From Deinococcus sp. Leaf326 (GTDB lineage Bacteria > Deinococcota > Deinococci > Deinococcales > Deinococcaceae): 64,000 bases of DNA. The stretch is taken from assembly GCF_001424185.1 (NCBI RefSeq), contig NZ_LMOM01000014.1, positions 1 to 64,000 of the forward strand, read 5' to 3'. Positions 10,899 through 21,406 of this stretch are shown in pieces. Below the pieces are notes generated by a model that had not been told where the DNA came from, did no database searches, and saw only the letters and a program-made list of their open reading frames with translations. Both the position numbers and the translations under genes were made by a program. Position 1 is the stretch's first letter, and each line of letters starts with the position of its first letter.

Positions 10899-11682
10899 AC
10901 TGCCGGGCGCCCTCCTGGGCGATCAGCGGCTCGGCGCTCTCGTCTTCCAGGGCGACTGGGTTTTCCAGCGCGCCCAGGCCGTCAATTTCCAGGCGCATCA
11001 CGTCGCCGGGCCCCACATGGCTGACCCCTTTGGGCGTGCCGGTCAGGATGATGTCCCCGGCCTGCAACGTCATAAAACGCGACATGAACTCGATCAGCTC
11101 CGGCCCCTTGAGGATCATGTCGCGGGTGTTGCCTTCCTGGCGCAATTCACCGTTCACGAAGGCACGCAGCCCGAGATCGTAGGGGTCGGGCACCTCGTCG
11201 GGCGTCACCAGATACGGCCCCAGCGGCCCGAAGGTGTCCCAGCCCTTGGCACGCATGGGCGGGCGGTAGTAGTTGCTCACGTAGTCGCGGACTACGAGGT
11301 CGTTGGCGATGGTGTAGCCGCCGATGTAGTCCTCGGCGTCCTTTGCCTTCACGCGCCGGGCATCGCGCCCGATCACGATGCCGAGTTCGACCTCGTAGTG
11401 CATGAACTGCGCGCCGCGCGGGTACTCGACGGTGCCCCGGTGCGGCAGGAGGCTGGTGTTCGGCTTCAGGAACATCACCGGTTCCTCGGGCTGCTTGAAG
11501 CCCAGTTCGGCCACATGGTCGGCGTAGTTCAGCGCGAGCGCGATGACCTTGCCGGGCGTGACCGGCAGCAGGAACTGCACCTCGTCTGGGTGGTGGCCCT
11601 CGCCGGCCGCGTCGATCAGGACGTCCCCCTGAAGGGTGCCGCTGTGCTGGCGGCCTCGGGAAAAAAAGCGTGCGGTTTTCAT
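10897..11682 (-). CDS. hpaG: Fumarylacetoacetate hydrolase family protein, HpaG-like decarboxylase/isomerase
   Basis: A 261-aa single-domain FAH-fold enzyme. It has the family core ALNYADHVAELGF, FLKPNTSLLP, the metal-binding YEVELGIVIGRDAR (ExE), GYTIANDLVVRDY, KGWDTFGPLGPYLV and ILTGTPKGVSHVGPGD. In homoprotocatechuate catabolism this family supplies 5-oxopent-3-ene-1,2,5-tricarboxylate decarboxylase and the following isomerase; E. coli HpaG carries both as fused FAH domains, while here only one domain is present, so it may do both steps or one may be encoded elsewhere. It follows hpaD by 57 bp. Confidence 0.85.
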   Translation of the reverse strand: MKTARFFSRGRQHSGTLQGDVLIDAAGEGHHPDEVQFLLPVTPGKVIALALNYADHVAELGFKQPEEPVMFLKPNTSLLPHRGTVEYPRGAQFMHYEVELGIVIGRDARRVKAKDAEDYIGGYTIANDLVVRDYVSNYYRPPMRAKGWDTFGPLGPYLVTPDEVPDPYDLGLRAFVNGELRQEGNTRDMILKGPELIEFMSRFMTLQAGDIILTGTPKGVSHVGPGDVMRLEIDGLGALENPVALEDESAEPLIAQEGARQ

Positions 11683-11739
11683 GGTGGGCCTTTGGGTGAG
11701 GTGGGAGGTGGAAACGGAACGGCAGGGCGAACGCCGGAC

Positions 11740-12719
11740 TCAGATCACGTGGACCGGCAGCCCCTGTAATTCGCCTTCTTTCGGCTCGGTCCAGCCACCG
11801 CCGTAGGCTTCGAGCAGCGAGCCTTCCTCGAACCAGCTCCGGGGCGTCCTGGCGCCCCACAGTGTCTGGCGGCGCGGGTCGTCGAGCGCCCAGCGGATCG
11901 GCTCGAAGTCGGGGTCCACGGTCAGGTAGTCGCTCGTGTACAGCTCGATGCGGTGGCCGTCCGGGTCACGGATATACAGGAAAAACGCATTGGAGACGCC
12001 GTGGCGCCCCGGCCCGCGCTCGATGGCCTCAGGCATCCGCGCGCCCGCCAGGATGTCGCAGGTCCGGATGATGCTCTGCATATCGGGCATCCAGTAGGCG
12101 AAGTGGTGCAGCCTCGGCCCCGTGCCGTTTGTGAGGGCGAGGTCGTGGACGCTGCCCCGGCGCTGGATCCAGGCGGCCCACACGCGGCCCTGCTCGTCCT
12201 CGGTGAACTCGCTGAGCCGGAAGCCCAGCTCGTCCATGTACCAGCGCATCACGCCCTCCACCTCAGGCGTCATCACGTTGATGTGGTCAATGCGCTGCAA
12301 TCCCGCCCCCCGGTGCAGGTGGTAGTCCTGCAGGTGCCAGGGGTGCTTGACCGACTCGGCGTAGAAGGCCACCGGCACGCCGTAGGGGTCCTGAAAGCGC
12401 AGCAGCCGGGGCCGGTCATGCTCGGTTTCCCAGCGCCAGGGTAGCCCCTGGGCGTCCAGGAAACTTGCGGCGGCCTCTAGGTCCCCCGGGGTACCCACGC
12501 GGTAGGCAAGGTGCTTCACGCCCGCCTCGGGGGCAAGTTCGAGCTTCAGGGTCCACTCGCGGTCCTCGTTCGCGCGCAGGTACAGGGCGCCGGGCGTCTC
12601 GTGGACGATATTCAGGCCCAGCAGCTCGACGTAGAAGTGCCGCGAGCGTTCCAGGTCCGTCACGTAGAACACGCCGTGCGCGATGCGGATAACGTTGGGG
12701 CGGTCGGCGGGACTGCCCA

Positions 12720-12720
<1 letters not shown>
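11740..12720 (-). CDS. hpaD: 3,4-dihydroxyphenylacetate 2,3-dioxygenase
   Basis: A 326-aa type I extradiol ring-cleavage dioxygenase with two vicinal-oxygen-chelate modules. The N-terminal module starts VIRIAHGVFYVTDLERSRHFYVELLGL; the catalytic module holds likely Fe/Mn ligands in RIDHINVMTPEV (His), LHHFAYWMPD (His) and GHRIELYTSDYL (Glu). It opens the ring of homoprotocatechuate to 5-carboxymethyl-2-hydroxymuconate semialdehyde. Start and hpaB stop overlap (TGATG), implying coupled translation. Confidence 0.93.
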
Positions 12721-14201
<1,481 letters not shown>

Positions 14202-14203
14202 GG

Positions 14204-15730
14204 TCAGTCCTCCTTTCGGGGCGTCGCGCCCAGCCGGGCGGCGCGGTGACCGTCCAGATTGATGGCGACGTTTTTCGTCTCCATGTAGAAGTCGAAGGAA
14301 TAGTCGCCGCCGTCACGCCCGATCCCGCTGGCCTTCATGCCGCCGAAGGGCGAGGGCAGGTGCCGCACGTTCTCCGAATTCACCCAGATCATGCCGGCGT
14401 CCAGACCCGCCGCGAAGGTGTGCGCGCGCGTCAGGTCGTTCGTCCAGAGGTAGGCGGCCAGCCCGTAGGGCACGTCGTTGGCAATGTACAGCGCCTGCGC
14501 CTCGTCGTCGAAGGGCAGCACGGTGAGCACCGGGCCGAAGATCTCCTCCTGCGCCACCCGCATGTCGGTGCGCGCGCCCGTGATGAGTGTGGGACGCACA
14601 TAGTTGCCCACCTCCCCGATGCGCTCGCCACCGACCGCGACCACCGCGCCGTCCTCACGCGCAATGTCGAAATACGAGCACACCTTCTCGAACTGCCTGG
14701 GGTGGATGAGCGGCCCGACCTCGGTCGCTGGGTCGAGCGGATCGCCGACGCGGATGTTTGCGACCCGTTCGGTCAGCCCGGCCACGAAGGCGTCGTGGAT
14801 TCCGCGCTCAACCAGCAGACGGCTCGACGACGTGCAGCGCTGCCCGTTGAGGCTGTAGAGCATGAAGATCACAGCGTCGAGCGCCCGGTCCAGGTCGGCG
14901 TCCGCGAACACCACGACCGGATTCTTGCCGCCGAGTTCCAGGTGCACGCGCTTGAGGGTATCGGCGCCCTGCTTCTGGATCAGGCTGCCAGTGCGGCTCT
15001 CGCCAATGAAGGCGATGGCCTTGATGTGCGGGTGCTCGGTCAACGCCTTGCCCGCCGTCTCGCCGTAGCCGTGCACGAGGTTCACGACACCCGCCGGCAA
15101 CCCCGCCTCATGCATGATCTCGGCCAGCACGGTCGCCGTCACCGGACTCCACTCGGCGGGCTTATGGACCACCGTGCAGCCGGCTGCCAGCGCCGGGGCG
15201 ATCTTCCAGGAGCTCAGCATGAAGGGCGTGTTCCAGGGCGTGATGACACCGACCGGCCCAACCGGCTGCCGGACGGTGTAGTTGAGAAATCCTGGGGCCG
15301 GCAGGCTCAGGCCGTCCTGCGCGCCCTCGGCCCGGTCGGCGAAGAAGCGGAAGTTCTCAGCTGCGCGCACCGCCGCCGACTTCATGAAGCGGATGGGCTG
15401 ACCGGTGTCGAGGCTCTCCAGAATGGCGATTTCTTCGGCCCGCGCCTCGATGAGTTCGGCGACACGGTACAGAAGCCTGCGCCGCGCCTTGCCATCCAGG
15501 GCGCGCCACGCCGGAAAGGCGGCCCAGGCGGCCTGCGCCGCGCGGTCGATGTCACGCGCGTCGCCGCTGGCCGCGCGGGTGAGGGGGCTGTTGTCGGAAG
15601 GCGTCTGGACCTCGAAGGTCTCGCCTTCGGCAGCGTCGACCCACTCGCCACCGATGAAATGACGCAGGGGCCGCTGCGCGAGGGAGCGCCGCAGGGCCTC
15701 GTGGGCCGGTACGGATAGGGATGCGGTCAT
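14204..15730 (-). CDS. hpaE: 5-carboxymethyl-2-hydroxymuconate semialdehyde dehydrogenase
   Basis: A 508-aa NAD-dependent aldehyde dehydrogenase. Substrate-channel and catalytic motifs are visible: [33 protein letters not shown] with the general-base Glu, and [13 protein letters not shown] with the catalytic Cys near residue 300. It oxidises the HpaD product. ATG at 15730 is preceded by GGAGG 5 nt upstream; the longer frame to 15829 runs into promoter sequence. First gene of the hpa operon, divergent from the PucR-like regulator. Confidence 0.93.
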   Translation of the reverse strand: MTASLSVPAHEALRRSLAQRPLRHFIGGEWVDAAEGETFEVQTPSDNSPLTRAASGDARDIDRAAQAAWAAFPAWRALDGKARRRLLYRVAELIEARAEEIAILESLDTGQPIRFMKSAAVRAAENFRFFADRAEGAQDGLSLPAPGFLNYTVRQPVGPVGVITPWNTPFMLSSWKIAPALAAGCTVVHKPAEWSPVTATVLAEIMHEAGLPAGVVNLVHGYGETAGKALTEHPHIKAIAFIGESRTGSLIQKQGADTLKRVHLELGGKNPVVVFADADLDRALDAVIFMLYSLNGQRCTSSSRLLVERGIHDAFVAGLTERVANIRVGDPLDPATEVGPLIHPRQFEKVCSYFDIAREDGAVVAVGGERIGEVGNYVRPTLITGARTDMRVAQEEIFGPVLTVLPFDDEAQALYIANDVPYGLAAYLWTNDLTRAHTFAAGLDAGMIWVNSENVRHLPSPFGGMKASGIGRDGGDYSFDFYMETKNVAINLDGHRAARLGATPRKED

Positions 15731-15800
15731 GGAACCTCCGGAAAAGAAGCTGCTGTCGGAGCGGTGTGAACCGGCCCGGAACGAGTTGTGTGACCCTTCC

Positions 15801-15829
15801 AAGGTACGCGGACGGTTGGAGCAGGACAA
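15801..15829 (-). promoter_or_regulatory. Promoter of the hpaEBDGFHI operon
   Basis: On the minus strand TTGTCC (15829-15824), a 17-bp spacer and TACCTT (15806-15801) form a sigma-70-like promoter about 70 nt before hpaE. The 171-bp divergent region is shared with the PucR-like regulator gene. Confidence 0.5.
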
Positions 15830-15889
15830 GGCCTGAATCCACAGACTTCACGCCCGCCGTTGTCGAAATCCACAATGGCCCGGCGACGC

Positions 15890-15895
15890 TACAGT
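15890..15895 (+). promoter_or_regulatory. -10 element for leaderless pucR-like gene
   Basis: TACAGT followed by 6 nt and ATG at 15902; no ribosome-binding site fits. This supports the 15902 start over the longer frame from 15860. Confidence 0.5.
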
Positions 15896-15901
15896 CCGGT
15901 C

Positions 15902-17116
15902 ATGGTCCGAACGAGTGCCCTGAGGCGCGAACTGGGGCTGCCCGCCTCTCGGCCGGGCGACCCCGACCCCGAGTTGCCGACCCTGGCCGACGCCCTGACT
16001 ATGGCAGCACCGCTGCCGCCCGCCCGCGTGCGCCGGGCCTACCTGCGCCTGCTGGCCACAGAACTCCGGCCGCAGTTCCCCGCCCTGAACCTCCTGCTCG
16101 ACGACCTACGGAGCGTGACTGGCCGCGCGCACCCCGAACGCGCCCTGGTGCAGTGGCTCGCCTCGGTCACGGGGGGCCGGGCCACCGTCCACTCGAGCTG
16201 GGGCGACGTGGTCGCGCAGCAAGGCACACCAGGACCGGCCCAAGCCGAGCACCCCCTGGTCTACGAGGGCCGCCCGGTGGGGCGCCTGACCCTGGAAGCC
16301 GCGCCAGAGTGGCTCGCGCTCGTCCCCCTGATCGCCGAGCAGGCGCGGCTGGCCCGGCTCCAGTCGGCCGCTGCGGGCGCGGCGCGGCGGCGGGTGGGCG
16401 AACGGCAATTCGAGGCCCTGCTCGCCGGAGACCTGAGTGGCGCGCCCGAGGGCGGCCCCTGCGTGGTGGCCGCCCTGCGGCTGCAAGACCCCATGCCGCG
16501 GACCGGCAGCTCCCACGAACGCCATATTCAGCAACTCGACTTGCTGTGTGCGGTGGGCGAGGGCCATTTACAGGGGCGGCACCTGGCCTGCCTGACCACT
16601 GTACGGGGCGACAAGGCCCTGTGGCTGTGGCAGGGCCAAGATCCCGCCCAGGAAGCCGCGAGGCTGCACAGCGGCCTTCTGAGCGCCACGGAGGCCCTGT
16701 TCTCGCTGGGGGTCAGCGCACCGCAACCAGGATACGCGTCAGTCCGTACAGCGCTGGGACAGGCCCTTCAGGCTCTACACGAAGTCAGGACCCCACGCGG
16801 CCTCCTGACCTTTGAGCGTCTGGACCCCTTTCAGACGCTGCTGGAGAGCGCCGCTCTCCAGACGCTGTCCACCCAAGTCCTCGGCCGGCTGCGAGCAGTT
16901 GATGACGGAAAACTCGAAGAGACCCTGCGCGAGTACCTGCGGCGACCAGGGTCACTGGCAGCGTTGGCTGAGGCCCTGAACATCCATGTCAACACCCTAC
17001 GCCACCGCCTGCACCGGACCGAGGAGGTGCTCGGCGGCCACCTGAGCGACCCGGCCTTCATCGCCCGCCTATACCTGGCCCTTCAGGCCAGGGAGGACAC
17101 GGTGGGGAACGAGTAG
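15902..17116 (+). CDS. PucR-type helix-turn-helix transcriptional regulator
   Basis: A 404-aa regulator. The C-terminal ~60 residues carry the PucR/CdaR HTH_30 domain (ETLREYLRRPGSLAALAEALNIHVNTLRHRLHRTEEVLG), typical of activators of aromatic, purine or sugar-acid catabolism. The middle has a GGDEF-like or GAF-like region of low similarity. It diverges from the hpa operon, replacing the HpaA (AraC) and HpaR (MarR) regulators known in E. coli, so it is the best candidate to control 4-hydroxyphenylacetate use (inference from context). Confidence 0.8.
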   Translation: MVRTSALRRELGLPASRPGDPDPELPTLADALTMAAPLPPARVRRAYLRLLATELRPQFPALNLLLDDLRSVTGRAHPERALVQWLASVTGGRATVHSSWGDVVAQQGTPGPAQAEHPLVYEGRPVGRLTLEAAPEWLALVPLIAEQARLARLQSAAAGAARRRVGERQFEALLAGDLSGAPEGGPCVVAALRLQDPMPRTGSSHERHIQQLDLLCAVGEGHLQGRHLACLTTVRGDKALWLWQGQDPAQEAARLHSGLLSATEALFSLGVSAPQPGYASVRTALGQALQALHEVRTPRGLLTFERLDPFQTLLESAALQTLSTQVLGRLRAVDDGKLEETLREYLRRPGSLAALAEALNIHVNTLRHRLHRTEEVLGGHLSDPAFIARLYLALQAREDTVGNE

Positions 17117-17126
17117 CACGGTCCGG

Positions 17127-17602
17127 CCAGATTTTTTTGCCCTGATTTGATGACTTCTTCTATGAATGATGTTTTAAAAGAAGTGATGATAAAAGATCAT
17201 CATCAGAGGGGAAATCGGGCAGCGTCCAGGACGGTGTTTTTCGAGATAATCACTCAGAAACTACGGGAAACGAAGCTGCGAATCACTCAGAAACTACGGG
17301 AAACGAAGCTGCGAATCACTCAGAAACTACGGGAAACGAAGCTGCGAAGCTGCGAATCACTCAGAAACTACGGGAACAGGGGGCCAAAACCCCTCAGAAA
17401 CTACGGGCTATTTTTCTGAGGGGTTCTACGGAATCACTCAGAAACTGCGGGCGAAATCGGCCTGTTTTCGGCCTCTTCCCTCAGAAACTACGGGAAGGGG
17501 TTTTTGCGCCGAAAAAGAGCGTCCCAGACGGCTTGAAAAAAGATTCCCCTCAGAAACTACGGGCGGTCTCTCTGGTCTCTTCCCTCAGAAACTACGGGTT
17601 GA
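17127..17602. other. Putative iteron-type replication origin
   Basis: This 476-bp non-coding segment between the pucR-like gene and rep combines an AT-rich stretch (17127-17215), a TGATGAT/ATCATCA inverted repeat (17184-17202, 5-nt loop) and an array of nine iterons. It has the composition expected of a Rep-dependent origin: low-melting DNA next to Rep-binding repeats, with rep adjacent. No DnaA box matching TTATCCACA was seen. Confidence 0.75.
17249..17598 (+). repeat. Iteron array, core CTCAGAAACTACGGG
   Basis: The 15-bp core CTCAGAAACTACGGG occurs exactly at 17253, 17286, 17319, 17360, 17393, 17480, 17549 and 17584, and with one change (A to G) at 17437; a tenth copy sits at 19011 before rep. 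Start-to-start spacings are 33, 33, 41, 33, 44, 43, 69 and 35 bp, mostly near whole helical turns. The first copies are embedded in a 33-bp tandem unit (from 17249, three consecutive units) that also contains AAACGAAGCTGCG. All copies are in the same orientation, as expected for Rep-binding iterons. Confidence 0.9.
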
Positions 17603-18988
17603 TTAGAAGTGCAGTCGTAGGTCTGTGACGGCTTCCAGAATAGTAGGGAGGCCACCGGCCAGAGCGCGGCGGAAGGTTCGGACCACTTCACGGCCGTCGA
17701 GCTTTCCGGAAAGTACCGCCTCACCCAGCGCCGCGCGGTCGGCCACCGGAAAGTGCTTGATGACCCCGATGACCCCAAGCTGCCGCAAGGTCCAGTCGAG
17801 CAGTTCCTGCCCTTGGAGGCTAGCAGCCCGGCCATCCTCTGGCGGGGCGGGCTCGGCCGTCTCCGGCGTGCGCGAACCCGCTGCGCGGCGAGTCGGCCGA
17901 GCGTGTTCACTCTGGGTCCGGGCAGGCTCCATGAAGTCCTCAGGGCGCTGGATCATGGTAACGAGCAGGCCGCCGGGATTGCGGATGGACGTGACCCGCA
18001 CGTAGCTGTCGAAGTGCCGCACGGCTGCCTCCACCCGGTCGGGAAAGACGGTCGAAAGCCGCAGCGCGACGCCCTTTTTCACGCCGCGCGCCTGTAGGAG
18101 GGCTGCGAGTTCGGGGTGCTCGCCCTCGGGGGCGGGGCCGAATACGTACCGGACCTCCTTGTCCTTGCCCCGGCCGGTGATCTCCACCGAGTCCACGTAG
18201 CCCTTGGCGCGCAGTTCCTCGTGTGCGGGCTTGAGGGTCCGCACGACGTTGTCGGGCCGGTCGGTCATCAGGCCCAGGCGGCTGGCCCAGCCCATCAGGG
18301 GCGCGCTGACCTCGCGGGCCAGGCCGTCGGCCGTGCTGTCGTCGAAGTGCAGCGCGTCGAGCTGGCGGTACAGGGCGCGCACGAGCGGCTGGCTGAGGTT
18401 GCGGTAGAACTCCAGGTCCAGCGGTTTGATGTAACCCGCACGTAGGCTCTCCATGACCGGTGGGGCGAGCTGCACCGTGACCACACTCGTGCCGCGCACG
18501 CCGTTTCTGGACTTGGTGTACGAGAGGTAGCTGACCTGCGCGAAGGACTGCGTCGTCCACTGGTGCGAGCCGCGCTGGAACCAGCCCTCGTCGATGGTGT
18601 AGGACGCCTTGTTCAGCCGCAGGACGCTCTCTTCGAGCGCGCGGTAATACTGCGCGGTGTCCGGAAAGCCCGAGGCCTTGAGCAGCGCGTAGGCCGTGAC
18701 ACTGAAGGGACCGTCGGGCAGGCCCGCCTCGAAGCAGAGGTTCACGAGCCCCACCATGAAATCGTTGTCCAGGCCGTGCGGCACGACCAGACCGTCGGGG
18801 ACGGTACAGGTGATCACGACCGGGCGGCCGTCGGGCGTGAGAATCTGTTTCTGCCAGCGCTGCTGGTTGGCTGGTACGGTCTTCTGACCGCTCACAAGGG
18901 CCAATCGGGCCAGGTTCAGTTCGTCGAAGCCGCTGTTTTCCGGCGCTGCCGGGAGAGAGACAGTGCGGCGGGCCGGGCGTTCGGACAT
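17603..18988 (-). CDS. rep: Plasmid/secondary chromosome replication initiator protein
   Basis: A 461-aa protein resembling Deinococcus replication initiator (RepA-like) proteins. The N-terminal ~300 residues look like paired winged helices (FMVGLVNLCFEAGLPDGPFSVTAYALLKASGF; SQPLVRALYRQLDALHF; RPDNVVRTLKPAHEELRAKGYVDSVEITGRG), then a proline/alanine/arginine-rich linker near 345-385 and a helical C-terminal tail. Adjacent to nine iterons downstream and one iteron upstream of its own promoter. The ATG lies 6 nt after TACAAT, so the mRNA is probably leaderless. It should bind the iterons, melt the AT-rich segment and limit its own expression. Confidence 0.85.
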   Translation of the reverse strand: MSERPARRTVSLPAAPENSGFDELNLARLALVSGQKTVPANQQRWQKQILTPDGRPVVITCTVPDGLVVPHGLDNDFMVGLVNLCFEAGLPDGPFSVTAYALLKASGFPDTAQYYRALEESVLRLNKASYTIDEGWFQRGSHQWTTQSFAQVSYLSYTKSRNGVRGTSVVTVQLAPPVMESLRAGYIKPLDLEFYRNLSQPLVRALYRQLDALHFDDSTADGLAREVSAPLMGWASRLGLMTDRPDNVVRTLKPAHEELRAKGYVDSVEITGRGKDKEVRYVFGPAPEGEHPELAALLQARGVKKGVALRLSTVFPDRVEAAVRHFDSYVRVTSIRNPGGLLVTMIQRPEDFMEPARTQSEHARPTRRAAGSRTPETAEPAPPEDGRAASLQGQELLDWTLRQLGVIGVIKHFPVADRAALGEAVLSGKLDGREVVRTFRRALAGGLPTILEAVTDLRLHF

Positions 18989-18994
18989 GACGCC

Positions 18995-19025
18995 ATTGTA
19001 CCGGTGGCCCCTCAGAAACTACGGG
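18995..19025 (-). promoter_or_regulatory. rep promoter with autoregulatory iteron
   Basis: On the minus strand TACAAT (19000-18995) stands 6 nt before the rep ATG. An exact iteron core occupies 19011-19025, covering where the -35 would fall. Binding of Rep to this copy would block the promoter, a standard autoregulation layout for iteron replicons (inference). Confidence 0.65.
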
Positions 19026-19067
19026 AAAAAGCCTCTGACCGCGCGGAGTCTGCGTGCCGGTGGACAC

Positions 19068-19691
19068 CTAAGCCATGCGCTCGCCTGTCCGCACGGGAAA
19101 GTTCAGGACATTCTGGGGCGGCGCCAGCGGACAGCTCCAGCGGAAGTCGTAGAAGCAGGACGGGTGGTAGGCAAAATTGAAGTCCAGCACGAGTTCGCCT
19201 GCAGAGGTGCTGCCCAGATCGGCCCCCTTGACGGTGTCGAGGAGGTAGCGGCCGCCGCCGTAGCTTTCCTGGCCGCTCGTGGCGTCCCGAAAGGGCACGA
19301 AGACCCCGCCACCATACACGTCGATCCAGTACAGGTCGAGGCTGTGCGCGCCGAATTCGGCCCGGCCGAAGCACACGAGCGGGAGGTCCTGGCCGGTCGA
19401 GGAGGCCACCAGCAGGCGTTCCTCGGGCAGGCGGCGCACGTGCGCCGCGAAGACCAGGGCCGGGTCGTAGACCCAGACGGGCAGGCCCGTGAACGCTCCC
19501 CGCGCCTCGGCCGGCAGCGGAGACTGTGGATGGGTCCGGAACAGTTCACTGCGCTGCTCGGCCCACCAGCGGTGCGCCCCAACCGGGTCCTGTGACCGGC
19601 GCCGACGCACCTCGGCGTACATCTCGGTCACCCGTCGGCGCCAGTCCAGCAGGTCCAGCCAGGTCGGGGCCGTCGTCTCGGAAGCACTCAC
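19068..19691 (-). CDS. DUF1684 domain-containing protein
   Basis: A 207-aa protein of the DUF1684 family, recognised from the C-terminal signature DFNFAYHPSCFYDFRW followed by CPLAPPQNVLNFPVRTGE, and from an N-terminal WRRRVTEMYAEVRRR helix and WVYDPALVF strand. The biochemical role of the family is unknown. A GTG start at 19691 lies 6 nt after TATGGT (19703-19698), a leaderless arrangement. It is separated from rep by the rep promoter and is transcribed in the same direction, convergent to nothing. Confidence 0.8.
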   Translation of the reverse strand: MSASETTAPTWLDLLDWRRRVTEMYAEVRRRRSQDPVGAHRWWAEQRSELFRTHPQSPLPAEARGAFTGLPVWVYDPALVFAAHVRRLPEERLLVASSTGQDLPLVCFGRAEFGAHSLDLYWIDVYGGGVFVPFRDATSGQESYGGGRYLLDTVKGADLGSTSAGELVLDFNFAYHPSCFYDFRWSCPLAPPQNVLNFPVRTGERMA

Positions 19692-19827
19692 CGGTTCACC
19701 ATAGAGCAGCCGTCCGGGGTGCGGCGGGGCGCTCTGTAGCGCGGGACATCCTCTAGACTGGGGCGAAGCTCATCCCGTCGCCCGGCCGCCCTGTCGCGTC
19801 GGCCCCGTTCCCCCTGCGAGGTTTCCC

Positions 19828-21276
19828 TTGACACACCTTCAACCCGGCGAGAAACGCAAACTGTCCGATCTCTCGGCTGGCCCGCGCCTGCGTGTTCAGA
19901 TCACGCACGACCTGCCCCAGGGCGACGTGAGCGTCTTCGGTCTGGACGGCGAGCGCAAGCTCCGCGACGACCGGTATTTCGTCTTCTACAACCAGCTCCA
20001 GAGTCCGGGGCGTGAGGTGTCGTTGCAGCTCGGCGACGGGCGCGCCACCTTCGACCTCGACCTCTCGGCGCTGCCGGCGGGTATCGAGCGTCTGGTCTTC
20101 GTGATCTCGCACGACCAGCAGCCCCTGAGCCGCCTGGGCCAGTTGCGCCTGAGCGTGCAGGATGCCCAGGGCACCGAGCGCGCCGCCGTGCTCCTGGTGG
20201 GCACCCAGTTCACAGGCGAGCGCGCCCTGATGATCGCTGAGCTGTACCGCCATTCCGGCGAGTGGCGGCTGACGAGCGTGGCGCAGGGCTTTCAGGGCGG
20301 GCTCGACTCGCTGCTGGAATATTTCGGCGGTCAGGTGGCCGGCCCACAGACGCCGGCTGCGCCCGCTGCCCCGTCACCAGTTCCTGCGGCAGCCCCCATG
20401 CCGGCGACTCCGGCCTATGTGCCGCCCGCCGCGCCGGCCTGGAGTGCCCCGGCGGCTCCCCCCCAGGCTCCGGCCTATGCGCCTCCCTCCGGGTATGGGT
20501 CGGCCTCGGAGCCGTCGGGCGTCTCGCCGACGTCGGGCCTGGGCACGAGTCTGTCGGACTTCCTGCGGACGAGCGCCGAGCAGGACCGGCCCGGCGACGT
20601 GTTCGAGCTGGAGTCCAGCAAGATGCTGGAGGTCAAGGTCAACGGCCGGGTCTGGAGCAAGCTCGGCGCGATGGTGGCCTACCGGGGCCGCCTCGACTTT
20701 CAGCGGGCCAGCACCCTCAGCGACCTGATGGGCGGGATGAGGCAGGGGGGCGGCATGATGGGATCGCTGATCGGCGCCGCCATGCGCATGGGCAGCGGCG
20801 AGATGGGACCGCTCGTGAGCATCCAGGGTCAGGGGGTGTGCTACCTCGCCGACCAGGGCAAGGAGATCTCGATCATCCGTCTTCAGGGCGACACCCTGAA
20901 TGTCAACGGCAAGGACCTGCTGGCCTTCGAGGACACCGTGACCCACGAGATCACCATGCAGCGCTCGGTGGCGGGCATGGTGTCGGGCGGCATGTTCAGC
21001 GTGCAGGTGCGGGGTCACGGCATGGTCGCCATCCTGAGCCACGGCCAGCCGCTGACGCTGCAGGTCACGCCGCAGGAACCGGTCTTCACGGACCCCAACG
21101 CGACCATCGCCTGGAGCGAGAATCTGCGCCCCGACCTGCGCGTCAACCAAGACCTGCGCTCGATGTTCGGGCGTGGGGGCGGCGAGACCCTCCAGATGGC
21201 CTTTCAGGGCAGCGGGTTCGTGGTCGTGCAGCCTTACGAGGAAGCCGCCGCGATGGAGCATCTGCCCAGTCACTGA
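19828..21276 (+). CDS. TerD-AIM24 fusion protein
   Basis: A 482-aa two-domain protein. Residues ~1-165 are TerD-like ([52 protein letters not shown]), but the acidic calcium-binding loop of TerD is reduced to LGDGRAT. A Pro/Ala-rich linker (~172-225) joins it to an AIM24-like beta-rich domain ([29 protein letters not shown] onward) with glycine/methionine-rich [21 protein letters not shown]. TerD proteins act in tellurite and general stress membranes; AIM24-like domains are of unknown bacterial function. TTG start with GAGG upstream. Monocistronic in appearance. Confidence 0.88.
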   Translation: MTHLQPGEKRKLSDLSAGPRLRVQITHDLPQGDVSVFGLDGERKLRDDRYFVFYNQLQSPGREVSLQLGDGRATFDLDLSALPAGIERLVFVISHDQQPLSRLGQLRLSVQDAQGTERAAVLLVGTQFTGERALMIAELYRHSGEWRLTSVAQGFQGGLDSLLEYFGGQVAGPQTPAAPAAPSPVPAAAPMPATPAYVPPAAPAWSAPAAPPQAPAYAPPSGYGSASEPSGVSPTSGLGTSLSDFLRTSAEQDRPGDVFELESSKMLEVKVNGRVWSKLGAMVAYRGRLDFQRASTLSDLMGGMRQGGGMMGSLIGAAMRMGSGEMGPLVSIQGQGVCYLADQGKEISIIRLQGDTLNVNGKDLLAFEDTVTHEITMQRSVAGMVSGGMFSVQVRGHGMVAILSHGQPLTLQVTPQEPVFTDPNATIAWSENLRPDLRVNQDLRSMFGRGGGETLQMAFQGSGFVVVQPYEEAAAMEHLPSH

Positions 21277-21406
21277 GCCTCCTCTCCCCTGCCCCCTGTC
21301 GCCGGGCAGGGGCAGGCCGCGGGGTGTCCATGCGGGACAGGAAAGGGAGAAGGCGCAGCGTGGCCCCCGCGTCAGGCTCTATGCTCGGTGTCTCAGGATC
21401 CCTTCT

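Noticed and set aside
17147..17419. 90-aa frame containing repeats of ITQKLRETKLR
   Set aside because: It is simply the translation of the 33-bp iteron repeats; the repeat identity is at DNA level and continues outside the frame.
17249..17598. CRISPR array
   Set aside because: The repeated unit is short, the intervals are variable and partly repeated themselves, and no cas genes are present; the adjacent rep gene explains the repeats as iterons.
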